Of a stretch of 64,000 nt of DNA, positions 8,885 through 16,672 are shown in pieces. Below the pieces are notes generated by a model. The model ran no database searches, was not told where the DNA came from, and saw nothing but the letters and a program-made list of their open reading frames with translations. Position 1 is the stretch's first letter; every line of letters starts with the position of its first letter. Source of the DNA: JAQUTK01 sp963677415 (GTDB taxonomy: Bacteria; Bacteroidota; Bacteroidia; Bacteroidales; JAQUTK01). The position numbers were made by a program, and so were the translations under genes. The DNA lies in contig CAXXFJ010000016.1 of NCBI GenBank assembly GCA_963677415.2, forward strand, positions 1 through 64,000, written 5' to 3'.

Positions 8885-9153
8885 GGCATCTTCCTTTTAT
8901 TAATTATACTTCGGAGAGTGTGTTGTTTGTATTTTCAAGCACAATATTAATAAAATATAAGTACATAAGTGTAATTTTTGTGTTAAATATGACAGACTGC
9001 CTTTTCTTTTAGAAGTACTTTCGTAAGATTCTCATCATAAATCCATTGAATAGTTGTCCATATGATTATTGCACACTATATTTGTTATAATTTAGTTCCT
9101 GGCATCGTTATTACCTAAGAAGAAAGCCTCGGAATAGCACTCTCTTACTTTGA

Positions 9154-11700
9154 ATGAACATGAAAAAACTTTGTATTACACTTGGAAGTCTGCTTCTTGT
9201 TTGGACTCTTCTAGCTCAGGAATGGACTCCGCAATCATGGCCGGTATTAAAGAGTTATGATCAGGCACATCTGGAAAGGATTGCTTTGCCACTGGGTGGC
9301 ATCGGCACCGGAACTGTATCGTTGGGTGGGCGAGGCGAACTGAGAGATTGGGAAATCATGAATGTGCCTGCCAAGAATTACAGTACAGTGACCACGGGCA
9401 ATAATGCCCCTTTCTTTGCCATCTATGTAAAGAAAGGAGAAGAAAAGCCAACTACCACACTGCTTGCCGGACCACTTTACCCACAAGAATATCAGCATTA
9501 CGAAGGGCGCCCGGTCAATCATCACGGTTTGCCCCGATTTGCCCAGGCTTCATTTGATGCCGCTTATCCTTTCGGACAAGTTCACCTGGCTGATCCAGCT
9601 CTTCCTGTGACTGTGAAGATCAAAGGATTCAATCCACTGATCCCCTGCGATGCTGAGGCAAGCGGTTTGCCGATCGCCATCCTCTCTTATGAAGTGACGA
9701 ATACTTCGGATCAACCTTTGGAGGTAGCAGTCTGCGGTTCCATGCGCAACTTTGTGGGTAAAGACGGCAGTCAATTCAGTACGGACTGGAAAGGGGATTA
9801 CATTCCTACTGGAGCCAGACATAACATCAATAAGTACAAAGAGGGTAACGGAATCAAAGGTATTTATCTGTATTCAGATGAGGTGTCAAAGGAAGATCCG
9901 GCATGGGGCACCATCGCCCTGACTACTCAGTCTGCAACCGGAGTCAGTTATCGCACCTCTTCCCGTTCAGACAATTGGAGCAATGCCATGCTGAACTTCT
10001 GGGATGACTTTAGTGCAGATGGTCTGCTTACCGAGCGGCCCAAACTGGAAGATCAGGATCCGATGGCCTCGTTGGCTGTTTGCAAAACGATTGCGCCAAA
10101 CAGCAAGCAAACCTATACCTTCTTTATTACCTGGAACTTTCCCAACCGGAAAGCGTGGTCAAGCACCGTAGTAGGCAATTACTATAGCTGCAAATATCCC
10201 GATGCATGGACTACTGCATTACAGGTCATTCCACAACTCCCTCAGTTGGAAAAAGAGACATTATTGTTTGTAAATACCCTATTGGATGCTACTTATCCGG
10301 AAGAAGTGAAAGAAGCAGCGCTCTTTAATCTGGCGACTTTACGCTCGCAAACTGTTTTCCGTCTTCCCAGCGGTCACCTGATGGGATGGGAGGGAGTGAT
10401 GGACCGGTTTGGCTCCTGTCAGGGATCCTGCACGCATGTATGGAATTATGAAATGGCGACCCCCTTCCTTTTCGGCGACTTGGCACGCACCATGAGAGAT
10501 GTGGAATTCAATTATGCGACAAAAGAGAATGGTCTGATGAACTTCCGTGCCAACCTGCCTTTATCTGAAGCAAATAAAGGAAACTCTGCTGCCGCCGACG
10601 GACAGATGGGCTGTATCCTGAAGATGTATCGTGAATGGCAGCTTTCCGGCGATAATGATTTTCTCCGCACCAACTGGACACAAGTAAAGAAAGTACTTTC
10701 GTATGCCTGGGTAGAAAAAGGATGGGATGGCAATCAAGACGGAGTCATGGAAGGTTCGCAGCACAATACGATGGATGTCAACTATTTTGGCCCGAACCCA
10801 CAGATGGGATTCTGGTATATGGGCGCACTCAAGGCTACCAAAGAGATGGCTCTTTTCATGAAAGACAAAGCCTTCGCTCAGAAATGCGATCGTCTATATA
10901 CGCAGGGAAGTCAATGGATGGACGCACATCTCTTCAATGGTGAATATTATGAACAAAAGATCACCGACCCGGCCACTTTTGAGTTTATAGATATAGAATC
11001 ACCCGATGCTCAGATTCCCGACTTTCAGTTGGGCAAAGGATGCCTGGTCGATCAGCTGGTCGGACAATACATGGCACATATCTGTGGATTAGGTTACCTG
11101 GGTGATGCGGATCATATCCGAAAGACGATGAAGAGCGTTATGAAATACAATTTCGTTCCAGACTTCAGCCGACACTTTAATAATATGCGTTCGTATGTGA
11201 TGGGTGATGAGGCGGGATTGCTGATGGCATCGTGGCCAAACGGCAGACTGGAAGTGCCATTCCCTTATTTTGCAGAAGTCATGACCGGATTTGAATACTG
11301 TGCGGCAGTCGAAATGATCTATGAAGGACAGCAGGCAGATGCCTTGAAATGTATCCGTGCCATTCGTGAACGGCACGATGGAGCAAAGCGCAATCCTTTC
11401 AGTGAAGCGGAATGCGGATATCATTATGCCCGTTCGATGGCAAGCTGGGGAACGATTATCGCACTGTCCGGCTTTTGCTATTCAGGCGTCAACCAAAGCA
11501 TGCGGTTCACTTCCACTCCCGGCACCTATTTCTGGAGTAACGGATATGCCTGGGGTACCTGTGTGGTCACAGCAGAGCAAGCTACTCTTCAGGTTTTGAA
11601 AGGAACATTGGAGCTTCGTTCCTTCCAGCTAGCCGGTCAGAAAGAGAAGAAGTTGAAGAACTTCAAGTTGGCAGAAGGGAATATCCGGACAATCAAATAA
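9154..11700 (+). CDS. GH116-like (DUF608) secreted glycosidase
   Basis: The 848-aa protein has a signal peptide (cleavage near LLAQ). The N-terminal beta domain carries the family hallmark LPLGGIGTGTVSLGGRGELRDWE (about residues 46-68). The C-terminal (alpha/alpha)6 catalytic domain (about 370-830) has SCTHVWNYE (about 424-432) and HNTMDVNYFG (about 535-544); the Asp of the second is the likely acid/base. The family contains beta-glucosidases, beta-xylosidases and glucosylceramidases, acting with retention. The exact substrate cannot be told. The gene is followed 28 nt later by a secreted esterase on the same strand, so the two probably act together on plant or host glycans. No SusC/SusD pair is nearby. 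Confidence 0.8.
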   Translation: MNMKKLCITLGSLLLVWTLLAQEWTPQSWPVLKSYDQAHLERIALPLGGIGTGTVSLGGRGELRDWEIMNVPAKNYSTVTTGNNAPFFAIYVKKGEEKPTTTLLAGPLYPQEYQHYEGRPVNHHGLPRFAQASFDAAYPFGQVHLADPALPVTVKIKGFNPLIPCDAEASGLPIAILSYEVTNTSDQPLEVAVCGSMRNFVGKDGSQFSTDWKGDYIPTGARHNINKYKEGNGIKGIYLYSDEVSKEDPAWGTIALTTQSATGVSYRTSSRSDNWSNAMLNFWDDFSADGLLTERPKLEDQDPMASLAVCKTIAPNSKQTYTFFITWNFPNRKAWSSTVVGNYYSCKYPDAWTTALQVIPQLPQLEKETLLFVNTLLDATYPEEVKEAALFNLATLRSQTVFRLPSGHLMGWEGVMDRFGSCQGSCTHVWNYEMATPFLFGDLARTMRDVEFNYATKENGLMNFRANLPLSEANKGNSAAADGQMGCILKMYREWQLSGDNDFLRTNWTQVKKVLSYAWVEKGWDGNQDGVMEGSQHNTMDVNYFGPNPQMGFWYMGALKATKEMALFMKDKAFAQKCDRLYTQGSQWMDAHLFNGEYYEQKITDPATFEFIDIESPDAQIPDFQLGKGCLVDQLVGQYMAHICGLGYLGDADHIRKTMKSVMKYNFVPDFSRHFNNMRSYVMGDEAGLLMASWPNGRLEVPFPYFAEVMTGFEYCAAVEMIYEGQQADALKCIRAIRERHDGAKRNPFSEAECGYHYARSMASWGTIIALSGFCYSGVNQSMRFTSTPGTYFWSNGYAWGTCVVTAEQATLQVLKGTLELRSFQLAGQKEKKLKNFKLAEGNIRTIK

Positions 11701-11728
11701 ATGAATACATGCAAAAATACAAGATAAA

Positions 11729-12616
11729 ATGAAGTTAATCCACTACTTATTCCTGTCACTGATGGTTTCCGGCAATGTAGTTGCGCGACAAACCACTACC
11801 CAACAGACAGACTCAGTTACATCCTTGGAGAATGTAAAGCAGAGTTATACGCTTACAGGGAAGAATCTTGCAGCCTTGGCAGAAAAGGTTTTATATAAGA
11901 AGACGCCTCAGGAAGATATGTATTTATACCTGTTGCGTCCGACTACCAAAACTAATAAACCATTGCCAGCAATTGTGTATTTTACTGGTGGTGGTTGGGT
12001 TGGAGGCAATGTAGAAGGTCAGATTGCCAATGCAGCCTGGTTTCGCGATAAAGGAATTATAGGGATTGATGCCGATTATAGAGTCAAATCACGACACGGA
12101 ACTAGTCCAATTGAATGTATTCAGGATGCAAAATCAGCTATCCGCTATGTTCGCGCACATGCCGTGGAATTAGGTATTGATCCCAATCGAATTATCGTAG
12201 CCGGAGGTTCAGCAGGTGGGCACATTGCAGCTTGTACATTCATTGATGGGGGAGATGCGCAGGGAGAAGACTTGAACGTCAGTTCGAAACCCAACGCGCT
12301 GGTGCTTCATAACCCGGTTCTTGGCGAAGGTTTTGGAAAAGAGTTTTTCGATGCTCATCCGGAATTTGCACCTATCTTGCATGTAAAAAAGGGCTGGCCG
12401 CCAACTATTATATCCAATGGCACCAAAGACGGAACAACTCCTTTTACTGTTGCAGAAAAATTTACCAGATTGATGCAAGAAGCAGGAAACACCTGCGAAC
12501 TGATTCCGGTTAAAGATGCGGATCATTCATGCGATTGGCCGGTAAGTAATCCCAACTTCTTGCCCAATATGAACAGAATGTACAATTTCCTAAAAGAGAA
12601 CAAGATAATTAAATAA
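11729..12616 (+). CDS. Secreted alpha/beta-hydrolase, carbohydrate esterase-like
   Basis: The 295-aa protein has a signal peptide and an alpha/beta-hydrolase fold of the BD-FAE/Abhydrolase_3 kind. The oxyanion-hole motif reads YFTGGGWVGGN, the nucleophile elbow is GGSAGG (Ser161), and NGTKDGTTPF with DADHSCDW supply the likely Asp and His. Such enzymes remove acetyl or feruloyl groups from xylan-type glycans. The position directly after the GH116-like gene supports a role in glycan side-group removal. A lipase-like role is the alternative. Confidence 0.78.
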   Translation: MKLIHYLFLSLMVSGNVVARQTTTQQTDSVTSLENVKQSYTLTGKNLAALAEKVLYKKTPQEDMYLYLLRPTTKTNKPLPAIVYFTGGGWVGGNVEGQIANAAWFRDKGIIGIDADYRVKSRHGTSPIECIQDAKSAIRYVRAHAVELGIDPNRIIVAGGSAGGHIAACTFIDGGDAQGEDLNVSSKPNALVLHNPVLGEGFGKEFFDAHPEFAPILHVKKGWPPTIISNGTKDGTTPFTVAEKFTRLMQEAGNTCELIPVKDADHSCDWPVSNPNFLPNMNRMYNFLKENKIIK

Positions 12617-12621
12617 TCAAG

Positions 12622-12668
12622 CCGCATATTAAAGAGAACCGAGCTTATTCGTTCTCTTTAGTATGCGG
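12622..12668. terminator. Long bidirectional hairpin between convergent genes
   Basis: An 18-bp stem pairs ccgcatattaaagagaac (12622-12639) with gttctctttagtatgcgg (12651-12668), with one T-G pair on the plus strand and an 11-nt loop. There is no clean T-run on either side. It lies between the esterase gene and the minus-strand DUF4488 gene. Confidence 0.7.
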
Positions 12669-12710
12669 TAATGACTATTTGAGGCTCGACTTATGTGAGT
12701 AGCCTTTATC

Positions 12711-13190
12711 TTAGTAACGTGCTGATGGGCTAAGAGGAACACGAACCCATATTTCGGGCATCCATACGTTAATTACGGAATTAAAATATTGACTAGCCAT
12801 TGTGTTATCATCAATCATTTTATAACGTAGCTTACTCTCACTTCCACTCATACTCGGATTTTGACCGTGCTTGATAATCTTTTCCGTCAAAGTACTATCA
12901 GAAGTCATCTCATAGGTACCATAGAGACCTATTACAAGACTCTCCCCCCTTTCAAATAAAGTATACATTGTGTTATCGGCATTTATAACCTTATAGTTTC
13001 CTATTTTCTGAATATATGCATTTCCGATGCTTGGTTGACCTGCAATAGCCTGTTGCCAAACCCCGATCAGCGATTTGGATTCCATCATATGCGTAGTCTG
13101 TTTGGGACTAGTCGATCTCTTTTTGCATATTCCGCAAGAGACAAACAATGCTGCAACCATTAATAAAGCTGCTAATTCTAATTTTTTCAT
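12711..13190 (-). CDS. DUF4488-type lipoprotein
   Basis: The 159-aa protein has a lipobox (LFVSC, Cys19) and one lipocalin-like domain that starts at LIGVWQQ (about residue 42) and fits the DUF4488 pattern, with NYKVINADNTMYTL and GTYEMTSDSTLTEKI. No acidic export signal follows the cysteine (GICKKRS), so it is probably held in the periplasm. Function is unknown; such domains often bind small ligands. Its upstream region is cut 50 nt away by the IS66-type element at 13244, so its native promoter may be altered. Confidence 0.7.
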   Translation of the reverse strand: MKKLELAALLMVAALFVSCGICKKRSTSPKQTTHMMESKSLIGVWQQAIAGQPSIGNAYIQKIGNYKVINADNTMYTLFERGESLVIGLYGTYEMTSDSTLTEKIIKHGQNPSMSGSESKLRYKMIDDNTMASQYFNSVINVWMPEIWVRVPLSPSARY

Positions 13191-13316
13191 GTGATAATTG
13201 TTTATTAATTAAAATGGAGATGACACTCTAACTGAGTTACTGTGTAAGCGTCTCCGCAATACCATCTTGCATGGTAATATCTAGCCAATTACTTTTGTCT
13301 TCTAAAAAGACGAAAG

Positions 13317-13727
13317 ATGAACAACTCTGATTTATATTCGAAATTACTAGAGGATTACAAACGCGCATTGTGTAGCTGTGACATACCCTTGTATGATTAT
13401 TGTTTGATGTATCACATAAGCTATAACAGTCTTCAGGCATGGATGCGCAAACAAGACCTGACGCTCAAAGATTTCGATCCGGCACCTCGTTACGATGACA
13501 ATTTAGATTCAGTCCCATGCCATTTAGGAATAACGGAGTCATCGCAGCATATTTATCCACTGTCGTTTCATGCATCCCCAGTTGAAGAAAAATTTGTCTG
13601 TGAGCAGATTCCATCCTGTATTAAAGGAGTGAAAATCACCTACCCTAACGGGATGGCAGTCTCCATAGAAGATGTCACGGCAAAGGAACTAGCCACATTG
13701 CTCCTCTCATGCAATACCGGTTACTAG
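13317..13727 (+). CDS. IS66 accessory protein (TnpA-like)
   Basis: The 136-aa protein is the first gene of the IS66-type element. Its N-terminal part (about residues 5-50, YDYCLMYHISYNSLQAWMRK) looks like a helix-turn-helix, and its C-terminal part has the GVKITYPNGMAVSIED stretch typical of IS66 first-frame proteins. It is needed for transposition in studied elements, though its exact role is unclear. tnpB starts 2 nt after its stop. Confidence 0.85.
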   Translation: MNNSDLYSKLLEDYKRALCSCDIPLYDYCLMYHISYNSLQAWMRKQDLTLKDFDPAPRYDDNLDSVPCHLGITESSQHIYPLSFHASPVEEKFVCEQIPSCIKGVKITYPNGMAVSIEDVTAKELATLLLSCNTGY

Positions 13728-13728
13728 G

Positions 13729-14088
13729 ATGTTCGCACTTACAGAATCCATGAGTTACCACCTCTGTTCGCATGATGTGGATATGCGTAAAGGGATCTAT
13801 TCCTTGTATCAGTTAGTCAAGTCCGACATGAAACGCAACCCCTTGTCCGGGGAAGTTTTTCTGTTTGTGAGCAAAAACAGAACCACCATAAAGATACTTC
13901 ATTGGGAACATGGCGGATTTATTTTATATCAGAAGAAACTTGAGAAAGGTACTTTCGAGATACCCCTTTTTAACCCATTCAGTGGTCAATACGAGATGAA
14001 ATGGAGCACCTTCGTTTTAATAATGGAGGGCGTCTATATTCATTCGGCAAAATACAGAAAACGGTTCGATATTGATTTAATACGTTGA
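13729..14088 (+). CDS. tnpB: IS66 accessory protein TnpB (Orf2)
   Basis: The 119-aa protein matches the IS66 Orf2 family. It has the pattern DMRKGIYSLYQLVKSDMKRNP (about residues 16-36), then GEVFLFVSKNRTTIKILHWE. It is a conserved accessory factor with no known enzymatic motif. It sits 1 nt after tnpA and 73 nt before tnpC. Confidence 0.9.
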   Translation: MFALTESMSYHLCSHDVDMRKGIYSLYQLVKSDMKRNPLSGEVFLFVSKNRTTIKILHWEHGGFILYQKKLEKGTFEIPLFNPFSGQYEMKWSTFVLIMEGVYIHSAKYRKRFDIDLIR

Positions 14089-14161
14089 TATACAAATATA
14101 TAGATAATATTTAATTCCTTGTTTCCTTGGTGAAACAAATGATTATTCGTACCTTTATGGC

Positions 14162-15772
14162 ATGAATTTTAAACGGATTGTAGAACTGCTGGAAGATCAA
14201 CTCAGACTTTCTGCTGAAAGAGAAAAAGCTTATTTGGAACAGATAAGCCGTCAGTCCCTTCAGCTTCAGCAACAATCCTTCCAGCTTCAGCAACAATCTC
14301 TCCAGATAGAATCGTTATCCGCCCAGATCGATAAGCTGACCAGTTCAATCAGCTCACTGGAAGATACGCTTGTCCAAAAGGATGGCGACATACAAACATT
14401 GACCGGCAAGAACCGGGGTCTGAGCAAGCTGCTTTCCAATCCATCGGAAAAGATTGTTCCAAAGGTGGTAAATCAGGCTGTGTCTCCTGAAGCGAATAGC
14501 TCTTCACCTAAAGATCGCGGTAACAACAATGCCAAACGCAAGGAGCATTTTGAATTAGAGGTCGTTCCTCATGATATTTTCCCGAATGATCCCGGTTTTG
14601 ATAAAGAGAAAGCCAAAATCATAAGCCATGTGGATTCCATCCGATATGAATATATCCCGCCACGCTTTATCAAGCATCTCTATCATCAGTACAACTGCTT
14701 GTTTGAGGAAAAGATGTACTTTGCAAAAGCACCGATGGCTCCGCTGCAAAACTCGAACTATGAAGCTTCCTTTATCGCCGGGATGTTGCAACTCAGATAC
14801 ATCTACTCCATGCCCGTTGAACGGATCGTGAAATTCTTTAATGAATCCGGTTTTGAACTGAACAAAGCAACCGCACACGGTCTGATAAAAAAGTCTGCCA
14901 TGATGATGGATCGCCTGGATGAGGTCATGAGAACGGAGATCCTTGGGGACAGCTATTTGTGCATGGACGAAAGCTACTATACCATTCTCGTAAAAGATAA
15001 AAACGAGAAAGGAAAAGGAGTACGCAAAGGATATATATGGGCGGCATTGGCCAATGAGAAAAAACTGATACAATACTTTTATCACGACGGATCACGATCA
15101 GGTGAAGTGCTGAACAATTATATCGGTGAAGAATATAAAGGAGCCATCCAGTCGGATGGACTGATACACTATAAGGTTTATGAAACAGATACATATCCGG
15201 ATATCATACGTCTTTCTTGCTTCCAGCATTGCAAACGTAAGTTTCTGGATATTGAAGGAGATGAAGATGCCACGCAAATCATCGATCTTATCAACCAGCT
15301 ATACAGGAAAGAACATCTGATCCAAGAAGAGTGGAGTCCGAATAAAAGACTCAGATACAGAAAAGAATATGCACCGCCCATATTAAAGCAGCTCAAAAGA
15401 AAATTACTGGAGATACAATCCAACCCTGCCACACTTCCCAAGAGTCCACTCTCTATGGCGGTAAACTATATACTGCACGAGTATGACGCATTGTGCAATT
15501 ACATAAAAAGGGCTGATTATAAGCTGGACAACAATGCCATCGAACTCTGCATGAGATACATCAGCTTAAGCAGGAGAAACTCGCTGTTTTGTGGCAGTCA
15601 TGCGGGAGCAAAGAGATCAGCTTTGATCTACTCGCTGGCGTGTTCCTGCAGGCTACAGGGAATAAACACCTTCGAATACTTCACAGACGTACTCAATCGG
15701 ATGGCCTGTATAAGCCCGAACGCTTCAGACGATGTATATAGGGAGCTTCTTCCAAACTACTGGAAAAAATAA
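14162..15772 (+). CDS. tnpC: IS66-family DDE transposase TnpC
   Basis: The 536-aa protein begins with a coiled coil (about residues 5-90) that contains a short glutamine-rich duplication (SLQLQQQSFQLQQQSLQ). A linker follows, then the IS66 catalytic domain with Asp269 (CMDESYY), Asp332 (IQSDGL) and a Glu in DNNAIELCMR. The HCKRKF segment and the C-terminal GSHAGAKRSALIYSL are also typical. Length matches full-size IS66 transposases and the triad is complete, so it is probably functional. Confidence 0.92.
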   Translation: MNFKRIVELLEDQLRLSAEREKAYLEQISRQSLQLQQQSFQLQQQSLQIESLSAQIDKLTSSISSLEDTLVQKDGDIQTLTGKNRGLSKLLSNPSEKIVPKVVNQAVSPEANSSSPKDRGNNNAKRKEHFELEVVPHDIFPNDPGFDKEKAKIISHVDSIRYEYIPPRFIKHLYHQYNCLFEEKMYFAKAPMAPLQNSNYEASFIAGMLQLRYIYSMPVERIVKFFNESGFELNKATAHGLIKKSAMMMDRLDEVMRTEILGDSYLCMDESYYTILVKDKNEKGKGVRKGYIWAALANEKKLIQYFYHDGSRSGEVLNNYIGEEYKGAIQSDGLIHYKVYETDTYPDIIRLSCFQHCKRKFLDIEGDEDATQIIDLINQLYRKEHLIQEEWSPNKRLRYRKEYAPPILKQLKRKLLEIQSNPATLPKSPLSMAVNYILHEYDALCNYIKRADYKLDNNAIELCMRYISLSRRNSLFCGSHAGAKRSALIYSLACSCRLQGINTFEYFTDVLNRMACISPNASDDVYRELLPNYWKK

Positions 15773-15826
15773 TCAAAAGAAAAAGAACTTTTGAATTTTT
15801 CTATACGGTATCGTGGAGACGCTTAC

Positions 15827-16219
15827 TGTTTTTTGCATTATGAGAAAGCAAACGTGAAATTCACTGACATATATCTTTTTATTGTAAAATATATTGATTC
15901 AAAATCCTTCAATTTCAAAAAGTACTATATCTATAAATATTTATTACTGAATAGCGTCGACCACCCAAATGAATGTTTTGAGATCTTCAAAAAAATACGT
16001 CTCAAAGATTCTAAGAAAGAAAAAGAAACCGAATACTCACCTACAATCAGGGAGCATCAAATCAAATTATTGATGGGATTTTACAATATTTTCAACAGAG
16101 ACAAAAAAGTAAACAAGAAAAAGTTAATTTACCTAGATAGGGTTTTCGATGATTTGTTTGAAGATATTCGTTATAAAGACGATATTAACAAAGTCTTAGA
16201 ATTAATTTCGGAATCATAG
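15827..16219 (+). pseudogene. 3' remnant of an unknown gene beside IS66
   Basis: An open frame enters from the IS66 right end (in-frame TTG at 15791) and continues for about 130 native codons. The sequence is AT-rich and lysine-rich (VKFTDIYLFIVKYIDS, then HPNECFEIFKKI, then YLDRVFDDLFEDIRYKDD). There is no start codon or promoter of its own, and the IS66 end lacks a target duplication, so this is best read as the C-terminal end of a larger protein whose 5' part was deleted. The helical pattern resembles the C-terminal repeats of large HEAT-like or STAND-type ATPase proteins, but this is only an impression. Base composition differs from the flanking core genes, which suggests transferred DNA. 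Confidence 0.6.
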
Positions 16220-16267
16220 AATTTTCTTAATATCTTCAATGATAATGAGAAACAGATCCAACTATTC

Positions 16268-16289
16268 TAGATATTCCGGTGATAGCCAC
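16268..16289. repeat. Orphan IS21-type terminal sequence
   Basis: TAGATATTCCGGTGATAGCC plus the next two bases (AC) is identical to the first 22 bp of the IS21-type element at 4866. The match begins exactly at the element end and stops after 22 bp. No istA/istB sequence is nearby, so it is a leftover end of a related insertion, or the endpoint of a deletion. Confidence 0.75.
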
Positions 16290-16344
16290 AGGGTTTTCTG
16301 GATACCTCAAATCCTCTGGTTTTGTAGTTGATCAGGCAAGAGAC

Positions 16345-16380
16345 AAAAAAAAAGTCTCACAATATTGAAATTGTGAGACT
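16345..16380 (-). terminator. Terminator of the tRNA-Lys transcript
   Basis: On the minus strand, a 10-bp stem (arms 16353-16362 and 16371-16380, agtctcacaa with ttgtgagact) is followed by nine T residues (plus-strand A-run 16345-16353). It lies 38 nt beyond the tRNA 3' end. Confidence 0.85.
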
Positions 16381-16417
16381 TTTACTGTCTTAATTCGCCG
16401 TTAGGCTTCTTCTTATG

Positions 16418-16490
16418 TGATCCGCTTGGGGCTCGAACCCAAGACCCCAACATTAAAAGTGTTGTGCTCTACCAACTGAGCTAGCGAATC
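16418..16490 (-). tRNA. tRNA-Lys (anticodon TTT)
   Basis: The minus strand folds as a cloverleaf of 73 nt. The acceptor arm pairs GATTCGC with GCGGATC (one G-T pair), the D arm has AGCTCAGTTGGTAGAGC, the anticodon stem is CAACA/TGTTG with loop CTTTTAA (anticodon TTT), and the T arm contains GGTTCGAGCC. The discriminator base is A and CCA is not encoded. The gene stands alone between transferred DNA and dacB; tRNA 3' ends are common integration sites, but no attachment repeat was recognised. Confidence 0.95.
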
Positions 16491-16672
16491 GATCCGTTTG
16501 ATTTTTAAATCGGCTGCAAAGGTAGCGCTTATTTCTTAAGATGCAAGCATTCCGTAATCCTTTTTTGCCTTAAGATCCATTTTTATTGGAATCGAACTGT
16601 TTTTCTTCCTTTTCTTATGGCTTCTAGAAAGCTTTGTATTACTTTTACCCATCGTTCAAATATGATTGGATT

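Larger units (their letters stand above)
8153..9095. repeat. Second unit of a tandem duplication
   Basis: The unit consists of hairpin, coding region and about 210 bp of upstream DNA. The first unit is the same set at 4391-8130 once the IS21-type element is removed. Similarity is very high in the signal-peptide region and lower in the middle of the gene, so the duplication is not recent or has been partly homogenised. Confidence 0.75.
13244..15826 (+). mobile_element. IS66-family insertion sequence
   Basis: The 2583-bp element has terminal inverted repeats starting GTAAGCGTCTCC: 13244-13263 reads GTAAGCGTCTCCGCAATACC, and the right end (15807-15826) read inwards is GTAAGCGTCTCCACGATACC. The GTAA start is typical of IS66. 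It carries the three usual genes in order (tnpA-like, tnpB, tnpC). An 8-bp target duplication is expected, but gttactgt on the left and tgtttttt on the right do not match, so DNA next to at least one end has been lost or rearranged. Confidence 0.9.

Noticed and set aside
13236..13243. gttactgt as an IS66 target duplication
   Set aside because: The bases after the right end (tgtttttt) do not match; the resemblance to TTACTGT across the right end includes bases of the inverted repeat itself.
15839..15855. ATG start for the IS66-adjacent remnant
   Set aside because: This ATG is in another frame and meets a stop after a few codons, so it does not make the remnant a complete gene.
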